Part shown: positions 19,050 through 27,067 of the stretch, one piece after another
Position numbering within the stretch: the stretch's first letter is position 1
Layout of the letters: each line of letters opens with the position of its first letter
NCBI GenBank assembly: GCA_963700775.1
Contig: CAVOYU010000013.1
Span: forward strand, 1-64,000
DNA: 64,000 nt
Reading direction: 5' to 3'
From: Thermohalobaculum sp963700775
GTDB lineage: Bacteria > Pseudomonadota > Alphaproteobacteria > Rhodobacterales > Rhodobacteraceae
The notes under the pieces: generated by a model
Databases searched by the model: none
The model's input: only the letters and a program-made list of their open reading frames with translations
What the model was told of the DNA's origin: nothing
Made by a program: the position numbers and the translations under genes

Positions 19050-19432
19050 GCGATGTCCCGGGCTTGACCCGGGACCTCCTTGCCAGGGTCAGTAGGGAAT
19101 TTCCGGCGACAGGTCGCGCCAGCCGGGGTTGACGAACTCGATCAGCTCGATCTTCCAGTCCCGCTTCCATCGCTTGATGCGCCGTTCGCGGATCAGGGCA
19201 GCCTCGAGCGTGTCGTGAACCTCGAAATAGATCAGCTTCTTGATGCGGTATTTCTGCGTATGGGCTCCCGTGATGCCGGCCTGATGCTGCTCCAGCCGCC
19301 TGCGGAGATCGCGCGTCGTTCCAGTGTAGAGCGCGTTTCCCGATGCCGAGACGAGGATGTAGACGAAATACCGCACTGCCTGCCCTCCCCGGCCGGTGGC
19401 AAGGAGGTCCCGGGTCAAGCCCGGGACATCGC
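19050..19432. mobile_element. GIY-YIG cassette framed by perfect 36-bp inverted repeats
   Basis: The segments 19050-19085 and 19397-19432 are exact reverse complements over 36 bases. Each arm contains its own palindrome (TCCCGGG-CTTGA-CCCGGGA). Between them lies only the small GIY-YIG gene. The 383-bp unit sits in the 420-bp gap between two genes of one catabolic operon, and similar gaps in this operon are 6-30 bases or negative. This is the form of a small mobile or MITE-like unit that carries its own nuclease; mobility itself is inference. Confidence 0.6.
19089..19376 (-). CDS. GIY-YIG domain protein (UPF0213 type)
   Basis: A 95-residue single-domain protein: YFVYILVSASGNALYTGTT carries the GIY-YIG equivalent (Y-V-Y ... 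L-Y-T-G), followed by RDLRRRLEQHQAG (catalytic Arg) and a conserved Glu in YFEVHDTLEAALIRERRI, then KRWKRDWKIELIE. GTG at 19376 is chosen because the family starts at this point; the frame is open further upstream into the inverted repeat. UPF0213-type proteins are small and lack other domains; their substrates are largely unknown. It interrupts the pyrimidine operon on the same strand. Confidence 0.85.
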   Translation of the reverse strand: MRYFVYILVSASGNALYTGTTRDLRRRLEQHQAGITGAHTQKYRIKKLIYFEVHDTLEAALIRERRIKRWKRDWKIELIEFVNPGWRDLSPEIPY

Positions 19433-19450
19433 GGTGTGTGACTGCGAGGC

Positions 19451-20702
19451 TCACTCCACGATCCCCGCCGTCTCAACCACCGCGTGGAACAGCACGTTCG
19501 CCCCCTTTTCCGCCCATTCCGGCGAAATCTCCTCCGCCTCATTATGCGAAAGCCCATCCACGCAGGGGCACATCACCATCGAGGTCGGGGCCACCCGGTT
19601 GATCCAGCAGGCGTCGTGGCCGGCGCCGCTGACGATGTTCATGTGGGAATAGCCGAGCCGTTCGGCCGCGCCCCGCACCGCCGCGACGCAGCCCGCGTCG
19701 AAGGCGGGCGGGTCGAACTGGCCGACGATCTGGCTCTCGAAGCCGACGCCCAGCCACTCGCAGAGCTTCGGGGCCTTCTCCATCAGCTCGTCGACCATCG
19801 CGGTCAGCGTCGGCAGGATGTGGCTGCGGAGGTCGACCGTGAACACCACCCGGCCGGGGATGATGTTGCGGCTGTTCGGGTAGACGTCGATATGGCCGAT
19901 GGCGCCGACCGCATTCGGCTGGTGCTTCATCGCGATCTCGTGGACGAGCTCGGTGATCTGCGCGAGGCCGCGGCCGGCGTTCCGGCGCATCCGCATCGGG
20001 GTCGACCCGGTGTGGCTCTCCTTGCCGGTCACGGTGCACTCGATCCAGCGCAGCCCCTGGCCATGGGTGACGACGCCGATGTCCTTGCCTTCGGCCTCGA
20101 GGATCGGGCCCTGCTCGATATGCAGCTCGAAGAACGCCTTCATCGGGCGCTTGCCGACCGGCTCCGGCCCCTTGAAGCCGATGCGCTCGAGCTCGTCGCC
20201 GAATTTCAGGCCCCTGGCGTCGGTGCGGCCATAGGCGAAGTCCCGGGTGATCACGCCGGCGAAGACCGCCGAGGCCATCATCGCGGGGGCGAAGCGGGTG
20301 CCCTCCTCGTTGGTCCAGTTGACGATCACGATGGGGTGGCGGGTCCTGATCTCGCGGGCGTTCAGCGTGCGGATGATCTCGAGCGCGCCCAGCACGCCGA
20401 GCACGCCGTCATACTTGCCGCCCGTGGGCTGGGTGTCGAGGTGGCTGCCGACATAGACCGGCGGCAGATCCGGCTCGATGCCCTCGCGGCGGGCGAACAT
20501 TGTGCCCATCTGGTCTACGCCCATGGTCAGGCCCTCGGCCTCGCACCATTTCTGCGAACAGCCGCCGCCCCTCGGCGTCGGCGTCGGTCAGGGTCTGGCG
20601 ATTGTTGCCGCCGGCGATGCCGGGGCCGATCTTCGCCATCTCCATCAGGCTGTCCCAGAGCCGCGCGCCGTCGATGGTGAGGTTCTGCCCAGGGGCCGCC
20701 AT
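19451..20702 (-). CDS. M20-family amidohydrolase, probable N-carbamoyl-beta-alanine / beta-ureidopropionase (one frameshift)
   Basis: With one extra A near 20553 removed this is a 416-residue hydantoinase/carbamoylase-family amidase. It would cleave the N-carbamoyl-beta-amino acid made by dihydropyrimidinase to beta-alanine, CO2 and ammonia. Zinc ligands are visible in VGSHLDTQPTGGKYDG, NWTNEEGTRFAPAM, ELHIEQGPILE and, near the end, DGLSHNEAE; the substrate Arg region is GHIDVYPNSRN. First gene of the operon (ATG 20702), facing the RutR-like gene. Allantoate amidohydrolase is the main alternative, but its neighbours favour the pyrimidine route. Confidence 0.87.
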
Positions 20703-20727
20703 CCGATCCTCCCGTTTTCTTGCTTGC

Positions 20728-20743
20728 TTGACCGTTTGGTAAA
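20728..20743. promoter_or_regulatory. RutR-like operator between the pyrimidine operon and its TetR gene
   Basis: TTGACCGTTTGGTAAA matches the published RutR palindrome TTGACCA-NN-TGGTCAA at 12 of 14 fixed positions. It lies 26 bases before the amidohydrolase start and 61 bases before the TetR-family gene, where it could control both. Confidence 0.68.
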
Positions 20744-20803
20744 ATCGACGCTACCAAGCCGGGAGGACGGGTCAAGGGACAAATTGCAGCGGGAGGGCCG
20801 GGA

Positions 20804-21466
20804 TTGCCCGACGACAGGCCGAGCGGCGACGACACGCGCCCGGCGCGCGCGGACCAGACCGCGCGGCGCACCCGGATCCAGGCCGAGAACAGCGAGAAGA
20901 TCCTGACCGCGGCGCTGGAGGTGTTCTCGGCCGACGGCTTCCGCGGCGCCACCATCGACCGCATCGCCGAGGCGGCGGGCATGTCGAAGCCGAACCTGCT
21001 CTACTATTTCCGCTCGAAAGAGGAGATCTACCAGGTGCTGCTGGACCGGCTGCTCGACCGCTGGCTCGAGCCGCTCCAGGCACTCGATCCCGCGGGCGAT
21101 CCGCTGCGCGAGATCGCCGACTATGTCCGCCGCAAGATCGAGATGGCCCGCGACCTGCCGCGCGAGTCGCGCCTGTTCGCCGGAGAGATCATGCGCGGCG
21201 CACCGATCCTGAACGACGTGCTGGCCGGGCGGCTGAAGACTCTGGTCGATGCGGAATGCGGGGTGATCCACGGCTGGATCGCGGCCGGCAAGCTGGCGCC
21301 GGTCGATCCGCGCCACCTGATCTTCGCGATCTGGGCGACGACCCAGCATTACGCCGACTTCGATGCGCAGGTGCGCGCCGTGCTGGGCGATGACGGCGAG
21401 GGCCGGTTCGACGATGCCGCAGCCGCCCTGGAACAGTTGTTCCTCGAGGGGTTGCGGCCGCGCTAG
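20804..21466 (+). CDS. rutR: TetR-family regulator, RutR-like
   Basis: The 220-residue protein has an N-terminal TetR helix-turn-helix (ILTAALEVFSADGFRGATID, then IAEAAGMSKPNLLYYFRSKE) and a C-terminal ligand domain of the RutR type (ESRLFAGEIMRGAPIL, FAIWATTQHYADF). RutR senses uracil and thymine and controls pyrimidine degradation genes. TTG at 20804 is the first plausible start, with GGGAGGG upstream. It is divergent from the pyrimidine operon and a RutR-like box lies between. The assignment rests on family, box and neighbours. Confidence 0.82.
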   Translation: MPDDRPSGDDTRPARADQTARRTRIQAENSEKILTAALEVFSADGFRGATIDRIAEAAGMSKPNLLYYFRSKEEIYQVLLDRLLDRWLEPLQALDPAGDPLREIADYVRRKIEMARDLPRESRLFAGEIMRGAPILNDVLAGRLKTLVDAECGVIHGWIAAGKLAPVDPRHLIFAIWATTQHYADFDAQVRAVLGDDGEGRFDDAAAALEQLFLEGLRPR

Positions 21467-21490
21467 GCGATGCGGGATGACCCGCGGCGC

Positions 21491-23398
21491 CTAGACCAGC
21501 AGGTAGTCGAAGCCGGCGCCCGAGAAGACCGTGTCGAGATCCGCCGCCGCGACGTTCGCCAGGAACAGGTTGCCGCCGGTGTCGAACTCGAGCGCGATGC
21601 CGGTGCCAAGGTCGTCGGCGAACACGAAGTGGTCGATGCCGAAGATCGTCAGCTCGTCGACGCCGACCTCGAAATCCTCGATTGCGTCGCTGTCCCCGGC
21701 CTGCCCGGCGCCGGCCCAGAAGATGAACTGGTCCGCACCCGCGCCGCCGTTCAGGATATCGTTGCCGTCGTCGCCGTAGAGATCGTCATCTCCGTCGCCG
21801 CCCTCGAGCCGGTCGTCGCCCTGCTGCCCGGCGAGGAAATCGTCGCCGGCGCCGCCGAAGAGCGTGTCGTTGCCCAGGCCGCCATAGATCTCGTCCTCGC
21901 CGTCGGCCCCGTCGACCAGATCGTTGCCGTCCTCGCCGGCGAGCCGGTCGTTTCCGTCGCCGCCGTAGAGAAAGTCGTTGTCCTCGCCGCCGTAGAGCTC
22001 GTCGTTGCCGGCATCGCCATAGAGCGTGTCGTCGCCCTCCTGGCCCGCGAGCCGGTCGGTGCCCTCGCCGCCATAGAGGTAGTCGCTGCCGGCGCCGCCG
22101 TAGAGCTCGTCGTTGCCGTTGCCGCCGTCGACGGTGTCGTCGCCCGCCTCGCCCGCGAGGCGGTCGGTCCCGTCACCGCCAAAGAGCCGGTCGTTGCCGT
22201 CGCCGCCATAGGCCTCGTCGTCGCCGAGGTCGCCGTAGATGGCATCGTCGCCGCCGTCTCCGGCGATCCAGTCGTTACCGTCCTGGCCGGCAAGGAAGTC
22301 GTTGTCCGCGCCGCCGGTCAGGAAGTCGTCGCCGGCGCCGCCATAGATCTCGTCCTCGCCCGACGCGCCGTCGACGATATCGACGCCGTCCTCGCCCGCG
22401 AGCCGGTCGTTGCCGTCGCCGCCGTAGAGGGTGTCGTTGTCCTCGCCGCCATAGAGCTCGTCGTTCCCGGCGTCGCCATAGAGGATATCGTCACCCTCCT
22501 GGCCAGCGAGCCGGTCGGCCCCCATGCCGCCATAGAGATAGTCGTTGCCGGCGCCGCCGTAGAGCTCGTCGTCACCATTGCCGCCATCGACGGTGTCGTC
22601 GCCCGCCTCGCCGGCGAGGCGGTCGATGCCCTCGCCGCCGAAGAGCCGGTCGTTGCCGTCGCCGCCATAGGCCTCGTCGTCGCCGAGATCGCCGTAGATA
22701 TCGTCGTCGCCGCCGTCTCCGGCGAGGCGGTCGTTGCCGTCCTCGCCGGCGACGAAGTCGTTGCCCGCGCCACCGTCGATCACGTCATTCCCGGTGCCGC
22801 CATAGAGCTGGTCCATGCCACAGCCGCCGTTGAGCCGGTCGTCGCCGTCCTCGCCTGCGATCCAGTCATCGCCCGCGCAGCCGTAGAGCGTGTCGTTGCC
22901 CGCATTGCCGAAAATCGTGTCCTTGCCGGCGGCGCCGTAGATCACGTCGTCGTCGGGGGTTCCGAACAGGATCTGGTCGACGGCCAGTGCGCCGAGGCCG
23001 GCGTCGCAGCCGCAGTCGGGAAGCTCATTCTCCGGCACCACGTCCGGAGACACGTCCTGACCGCCGCCACCACAGCCGTTATTGTCGTCGTCGTTCAGAT
23101 CGTCGGACGGGCTGGACGGACCGGAAGGGCCAGACGGGCCGGAAGGGCCAGAAGGGCCAGACGGATCGGAAGGGCCGGAAGGGCCAGACGGACCGGAAGG
23201 TGCAGAGGGGCTCGACGGGCCAGAGGGGCCGGACGGGCCAGAAAGACAGGACCGGCCGGACGGGCCGGACGTGTCAGAGGGGCTGGACGGGTCGGAGGGG
23301 AAAGGCCGGCCGTGGTCGTGCCTGTCGGCCAAGTTCCGACCGTGGGCCGAGTGCGATCCGCCGCCGAATGACCCGCCCTTCCTGCCATGCCCTCTCAT
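21491..23398 (-). CDS. RTX calcium-binding protein with collagen-like N-terminal tract
   Basis: The 635-residue protein starts at ATG 23398 after GGAGGG. Residues ~35-98 are a Gly-Pro-Ser tract with collagen-like triplets (GPSGPSGPSG repeated, some SSP and DPS units). A short acidic and Cys/Gly region follows. Residues ~140-555 are about 45 RTX nonapeptides (GGxGNDxLY), which fold into a calcium-bound beta-roll. The C-terminus (QFIFWAGAGQAGDSDAIEDF to FDYLLV) is the type I secretion signal region. There is no N-terminal signal peptide, as expected for type I export; no secretion genes are nearby. Two adjacent 153-residue blocks are near-identical. Extracellular role, enzyme unknown. Confidence 0.85.
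   Translation of the reverse strand: MRGHGRKGGSFGGGSHSAHGRNLADRHDHGRPFPSDPSSPSDTSGPSGRSCLSGPSGPSGPSSPSAPSGPSGPSGPSDPSGPSGPSGPSGPSGPSSPSDDLNDDDNNGCGGGGQDVSPDVVPENELPDCGCDAGLGALAVDQILFGTPDDDVIYGAAGKDTIFGNAGNDTLYGCAGDDWIAGEDGDDRLNGGCGMDQLYGGTGNDVIDGGAGNDFVAGEDGNDRLAGDGGDDDIYGDLGDDEAYGGDGNDRLFGGEGIDRLAGEAGDDTVDGGNGDDELYGGAGNDYLYGGMGADRLAGQEGDDILYGDAGNDELYGGEDNDTLYGGDGNDRLAGEDGVDIVDGASGEDEIYGGAGDDFLTGGADNDFLAGQDGNDWIAGDGGDDAIYGDLGDDEAYGGDGNDRLFGGDGTDRLAGEAGDDTVDGGNGNDELYGGAGSDYLYGGEGTDRLAGQEGDDTLYGDAGNDELYGGEDNDFLYGGDGNDRLAGEDGNDLVDGADGEDEIYGGLGNDTLFGGAGDDFLAGQQGDDRLEGGDGDDDLYGDDGNDILNGGAGADQFIFWAGAGQAGDSDAIEDFEVGVDELTIFGIDHFVFADDLGTGIALEFDTGGNLFLANVAAADLDTVFSGAGFDYLLV
21800..22717 (-). repeat. 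Tandem duplication of a 459-bp block of RTX repeats
   Basis: Residues 228-380 (22259-22717) and 381-533 (21800-22258) of the RTX protein align without gaps. Each block is 17 nonapeptides and carries the same order of variant repeats (IYGDLGDDEAYGGDGNDRLF ... DELYGGEDND ... EDEIYGG). The shared order shows duplication of the whole block rather than chance likeness of single repeats. Confidence 0.85.
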
Positions 23399-23562
23399 CT
23401 CACCACCCTCCAGACGATGGCTCGCCCAACCGAGCCCGACGCAACCGCCGCTTTCTTCCGGCGATCTGCCGGGACAGCGGCCAATTACCGGGTGGAACTT
23501 GACAAAATATTGGCAGAATTCGCGCAGTCTTCGGGATTAGTATCAAATTGTTAGGAATTGCG

Positions 23563-23578
23563 AGGGTTTGACAACCCT
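23563..23578 (-). terminator. Small hairpin after the DMT transporter gene
   Basis: AGGGTT-TGAC-AACCCT forms a 6-bp perfect stem 14 bases past the stop of the minus-strand transporter. There is no T-run, so it may be a weak terminator. The AT-rich stretch 23490-23580 also has to contain the RTX promoter; a TTGTCA (23574-23569) with TAACAA 15 bases on is a possible weak match. Confidence 0.35.
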
Positions 23579-23591
23579 GAATTGTTCTCTA

Positions 23592-24563
23592 TTACTTCCG
23601 TGATCGCATAGGATTATCGCGGGCCGTCGCCGGGGTCGCGTCGGGGCCGAGCAGGATCGCCAGTCCCAGGAGCGTCGCCGCCACTCCGAGCAGCACCTGC
23701 GGTGCCACCCAGCCATGGCCTGAGAAACCTTCCCACAGGATCACGAAGCTCGGCACCAGATAGCCATAGGCCATGACCTTGGACGACGGCAGCCGCAGGG
23801 TCGCGTACTGCACCATCAGGAACGAGCCCACCGTGGCGAAGACCGCCAGATAGGCGATGGCGATCCAGACGATGCCGGGCAGCGCCGCCCAGTCGGCGAC
23901 GAGCAGCGCCGGAGCCCCGGCGAGGCCCAGCAGCGCCGCGCCCGCGACAATGGTGCCCCAGGTGAAGACGGTCACCGGCTCGCCCCGGCTCAGCCTGCGC
24001 ACCAGCGGCGTGTAGAGAGCGTGGCAGGCGCAGCCGGCCAGGAAGATCAACTCGCCCGCGCCAATGTCGAAGGCGAGGATGCGGGCCACATCGGCGCGGA
24101 AGATCACCCAGATCGCGCCGACGCCGGCGAGGGTCAGGCTGAGCGCGATCCGGGGCGTGGTGACCTGGCCGAGCAGGAACCAGCCGAAGACCGCGCTCAT
24201 GATCGGGGTTAGGGTGAAGACGGCGGCGGTCGAGACCGGGTCGGTCAGCCTGAGCGCCACGAACATCAGGAAGAAATAGCAGGCGAAGACCCCGCCCAGC
24301 AGCGGATAGCGCCAGGGCGCGGCCAGATGGTGACGCCGCAGCCGCGGCAGGGCGAACGGCGCCAGCAGGCAGCCCGCGAGCACGAAGCGCACGGCGTTCA
24401 GCGCCGCCGGGTCGAGGTGCGGCGCGGCGAGCTTGCCGAGGGAGAACGAGCCCGAGATCGCCACCGCGAAGGCGAACATCGCGGCGTGGCCCTTCAACGC
24501 CTCGGCGCGGTCCTGATCCTGGCTCAACCCCTGCTCCCGCTGGACGTCCCGGCCCTCCGTCAT
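23592..24563 (-). CDS. DMT-superfamily (EamA) transporter
   Basis: A 323-residue inner-membrane protein with two EamA repeats and about ten membrane helices (FAFAVAISGSFSLGKLA ... FACYFFLMFVALRLTDPVST ... ALYTPLVRRLSRGEPV). Such proteins export or exchange small metabolites, but the sequence does not show which. It starts at ATG 24563 and is divergent from the DUF1989 gene, 44 bases away. No link to the neighbours is evident. Confidence 0.82.
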   Translation of the reverse strand: MTEGRDVQREQGLSQDQDRAEALKGHAAMFAFAVAISGSFSLGKLAAPHLDPAALNAVRFVLAGCLLAPFALPRLRRHHLAAPWRYPLLGGVFACYFFLMFVALRLTDPVSTAAVFTLTPIMSAVFGWFLLGQVTTPRIALSLTLAGVGAIWVIFRADVARILAFDIGAGELIFLAGCACHALYTPLVRRLSRGEPVTVFTWGTIVAGAALLGLAGAPALLVADWAALPGIVWIAIAYLAVFATVGSFLMVQYATLRLPSSKVMAYGYLVPSFVILWEGFSGHGWVAPQVLLGVAATLLGLAILLGPDATPATARDNPMRSRK

Positions 24564-24607
24564 CTACCGTCCCGCCCACCGCGTCAACGCAAAGGAGCGC
24601 GCGAGAG

Positions 24608-25249
24608 ATGACGACCCCCCTGCCCCCGGGCGGCGAGATACCCGGAGAGGTCCGGCTCGACCATGTTGTGCCGCCCCGGAGCCCCTGGAGCGCCCGGCTG
24701 GAGGCGGGCGAGATCCTGCGGCTGATCGATCTGGAGGGTGCCCAGGCGGTCGACTTCCTGTGCTACAACGCCGACGACCCGCGAGAGCGCTACCACGCGC
24801 CGAACACCATCAAGGTGCCGCGCAACATCTATGTCGGCCTCGGCACGGTGCTGCGCTCGAACCTCGCCCGCCCGATGATGACGGTGGTGGCGGACAGCTG
24901 CGGGAGGCACGACACCATCTTCGGGTGCTGCTCGTTCGAGATCGACCGGGTGCGCTACGGTCGCACCAACGTCGAGAGCTGCCAGCGCAATTTCGAGCGC
25001 GAGCTGGCGCGCCACGGCATCGGGCCCGAGCATGTGGTGCCGAACCTCAACTTCTTCATGTCGGTTCCGGTCGGGCCGGACGGGGCGGCGGCGATCGCCG
25101 ACAGCCGGTCGAAGCCCGGCGACCATGTGGACCTGCGGGCCGAAATGCCGGTGCTTGCGGTGCTGTCGAACTGCCCGGAGGAACTGAACCCGGCCACCGG
25201 AGCGAACGGGCCCACGCCGATCCGGGTGGTGGTATGGCGGGAGATGTGA
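24608..25249 (+). CDS. DUF1989 protein (urea carboxylase-associated family)
   Basis: The 213-residue protein belongs to the DUF1989 family found beside urea amidolyase and guanidine carboxylase genes. Landmarks are ARLEAGEILRLIDLEGAQAV, DFLCYNADDPRERYHAPNTI, LRSNLARPMMTV, RHDTIFGCCS and NFFMSVPVGPDG. The His and Cys residues in YHAPNT, DTIFGCC and VLSNCPEELNP are conserved in the family and may bind metal. AGGAG lies upstream of the ATG. No urea carboxylase lies nearby, so its substrate here is open. Confidence 0.8.
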   Translation: MTTPLPPGGEIPGEVRLDHVVPPRSPWSARLEAGEILRLIDLEGAQAVDFLCYNADDPRERYHAPNTIKVPRNIYVGLGTVLRSNLARPMMTVVADSCGRHDTIFGCCSFEIDRVRYGRTNVESCQRNFERELARHGIGPEHVVPNLNFFMSVPVGPDGAAAIADSRSKPGDHVDLRAEMPVLAVLSNCPEELNPATGANGPTPIRVVVWREM

Positions 25250-25255
25250 GGGCCT

Positions 25256-25810
25256 TCACCCCACCCGGATCACCCGGTCGCCGACGCTGACCATGCCATC
25301 CCGCACCACCCGGCCGTAGATGCCGCGCAGCCGCAGGCGCTTGCCCTCGCCGGTGTTGACGAAGACGCAGGCGTCGCGGCCGTAGCGCTCGATGAAGCTG
25401 GCGCAACCGTTATGCGGCGTGTCGGTGATCTCGATCACCGCGCTGCCGATGGCCAGCCGGGTGCCGGGCGGCGTGCTGTCCGGGCTGAGGTCCATGTCGA
25501 TCATCAGGTTGTCACCCGCTGGCGCCCAGTTGGCGCGCTCCTGTGCGATCAGGCCGATGCAGCGGGCGTTCATGATGCAGATCTGCACATCCGGATGCGG
25601 CTTGCCGTCCTCGGTCGACTTCCAGCAGCCCTTCGCCCAGTGGTCGCCCTCGACGCCGCCGGCGAGGCTGATCCGGGCGCTCGGAACGTCCTGCCGCCGG
25701 CCATGACCGGGCCGGACCACGATCGCCTCGAGGCTGCCCTCCTCGCGCGGCGCCGCCAGGATGCCGGGCAGGCCGGCCTCGAGTTCGGCCATGGTCAGGC
25801 GGCGGGGCAT
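25256..25810 (-). CDS. MOSC-domain protein
   Basis: A 184-residue protein with a MOSC fold (GSLEAIVVRPGHGRRQDV, SLAGGVEGDHWAKG, LMIDMDLSPD, PGTRLAIGSAVIEITDTPHN, GCASFIERYGRDACVFVN). The Cys in HNGCASF is in the place of the molybdenum-cofactor-binding Cys of the family. ATG 25810 is preferred over 25828 because GGAGGA lies eight bases upstream of it. It converges with the DUF1989 gene, six bases apart. Sulfur transfer or a molybdoenzyme link is possible. Confidence 0.83.
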   Translation of the reverse strand: MPRRLTMAELEAGLPGILAAPREEGSLEAIVVRPGHGRRQDVPSARISLAGGVEGDHWAKGCWKSTEDGKPHPDVQICIMNARCIGLIAQERANWAPAGDNLMIDMDLSPDSTPPGTRLAIGSAVIEITDTPHNGCASFIERYGRDACVFVNTGEGKRLRLRGIYGRVVRDGMVSVGDRVIRVG

Positions 25811-25875
25811 GGGTTTCCTCCGGTTCACGCGCGGCGCAGTCTAGCGGGGTGGCAATCACTGTCCAGCCTCTCGGC

Positions 25876-26301
25876 TCATGGCCGGTGGCGGCGCAGGACC
25901 TCGCGCAGGATCTCGAACAGGAAGGCGGTGGAGAGCCCGAACAGCAGCATGCCCGCCGCCGCCTCGCAGCTCGCCAGCAGCCGCCACTCGGGGGACGCGA
26001 CGATGTCGCCGAACCCCACGGTGGTGAAGACCACGGTGGAGAAATAGAGCGCGGGCTCGAGGCCCTGAAACTCGCCCAGCGCCAGGTAGAGCAGCGCCCA
26101 GACCCAGATCTGCGCCACGTGAGACGTGAACGTTGCAGCCACGGTGATCGTGACCAGCGTCAGGCGCAGACGGCTGTGCAGCGGGATGGCGTGCCGGTCA
26201 ACCACCGCCCGCACCCGCTGGGCGACGAAATCCAGCACCGCCACATGCATGGCGATGCTGAGGGCGACCAGCGCGCCTCCGAGCGAAAGCTGGACCAGCA
26301 A
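25876..26301 (-). CDS. Two-helix potassium-type ion channel
   Basis: A 141-residue membrane protein of the Ion_trans_2 type. Helices lie at about residues 3-26, 48-78 and 105-130, with a pore loop and selectivity filter FSTVVFTTVGFGDIV (TVGFGD is a canonical potassium filter). TTG at 26301 (MLVQLSLGG) is chosen because GGAGGG lies six bases before it; a longer open frame to 26688 has no good start. There is no ligand or RCK domain, so it may be a simple K+ leak channel. Confidence 0.78.
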   Translation of the reverse strand: MLVQLSLGGALVALSIAMHVAVLDFVAQRVRAVVDRHAIPLHSRLRLTLVTITVAATFTSHVAQIWVWALLYLALGEFQGLEPALYFSTVVFTTVGFGDIVASPEWRLLASCEAAAGMLLFGLSTAFLFEILREVLRRHRP

Positions 26302-26682
26302 GGGCGACCCTCCGCGGCAGACGGCCAGGATGGGGGCAGATCGGGCGCGCAGCGTCAAGGGCGGGCTGGCGCTGGGCGTCCGGGCATGGTTTGATGCCGC
26401 CGGCAGGGAATTGCTGCGGCTTCCTGCCCGGGCCGCCTCGGGCGGCCGCGAAGACCGGGTTGCGCCGATGCGCAGACCCTGCAGCGGAACAGGATTTGAC
26501 AGGCGTGCCCGGCATCCCGCCGGCGATTTGGCGGGGTGGGTTGGTGCGTGCGGTTTTTCGCTTCCGGATAGGGGCTTAACACGATTTTCACACAGCGGAC
26601 GTGATCCGGTCACGGCGCTCCGATAGGAAGCCCCAGTTCCAACCGGACAGCCGGTTTCAACCGGGCAGGAGGAGACGCCAAG
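26302..26682. other. Gap upstream of the channel gene
   Basis: No supported gene. A GC-rich inverted repeat (CCCGCC at 26516-26521 with GGCGGG at 26530-26535) lies near the middle. The sequence GGAGGAGA at the right end is the ribosome-binding site of the next small gene. Confidence 0.4.
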
Positions 26683-26953
26683 ATGCAAGATCCCGTAAGG
26701 CCATACCCAGCAAGGCGAGAGCCTTCTGTGAGCCGGAGTTTGGCGAGTGAATCCGTTTCAAGGGAGCTTGGAATGCGGGAGGTCCGCGAGACGCTCGATT
26801 TCGATCCCGCTCGCCCCCTACCGCGATGCCTGTCACGAGGCGCGCGATGCGCTGGAGGTCGCGGAGCTGATCCGCGCCTTCCGCAAGCTCGATCCGGCCG
26901 ACCGCGCCCACATCCTCAAGCTGTCGCGGCGGCTGGTGGAGTGGCATAACTGA
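26683..26953 (+). CDS. Small hypothetical protein (one frameshift)
   Basis: ATG 26683 follows GGAGGAGA closely and reads MQDPVRPYPARREPSVSRS to ETLDFDPARP; one extra C in the run at 26814-26818 then moves the frame, and the protein continues YRDACHEARDALEVAELIRA to a TAA-type end at 26953. Repaired, it has about 89 residues with a helical, charged C-terminus (RKLDPADRAHILKLSRRLVE). I do not recognise the family. Confidence 0.5.
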
Positions 26954-27067
26954 GGCCGCCGTGCGGGTGGCCGAACGGCACCGGGAGAGCCGGAAGCGAC
27001 CACTCCGCTCGCGCTATCGAGCGTTGCCTTTGCCAGGCGCCCGGATGCGGGGAGCAAATCTGCTGCA

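Noticed and set aside
23118..23290. Short tandem repeats (GGGCC-GGACG type) that resemble a repeat array or CRISPR
   Set aside because: The 9-base period encodes Gly-Pro-Ser triplets on the minus strand; there are no unique spacers and no cas genes.
21470..23371. A 633-codon plus-strand open frame opposite the RTX gene, rich in VVAVAA repeats
   Set aside because: It is the antisense shadow of the RTX nonapeptides; repeated GC-rich codons keep the opposite strand open. No ribosome-binding site or known family supports it.
25876..26688. A 270-residue form of the ion channel starting at 26688
   Set aside because: The first ~130 residues are low-complexity, lack a ribosome-binding site and do not fit the channel family; the TTG at 26301 has a good site.
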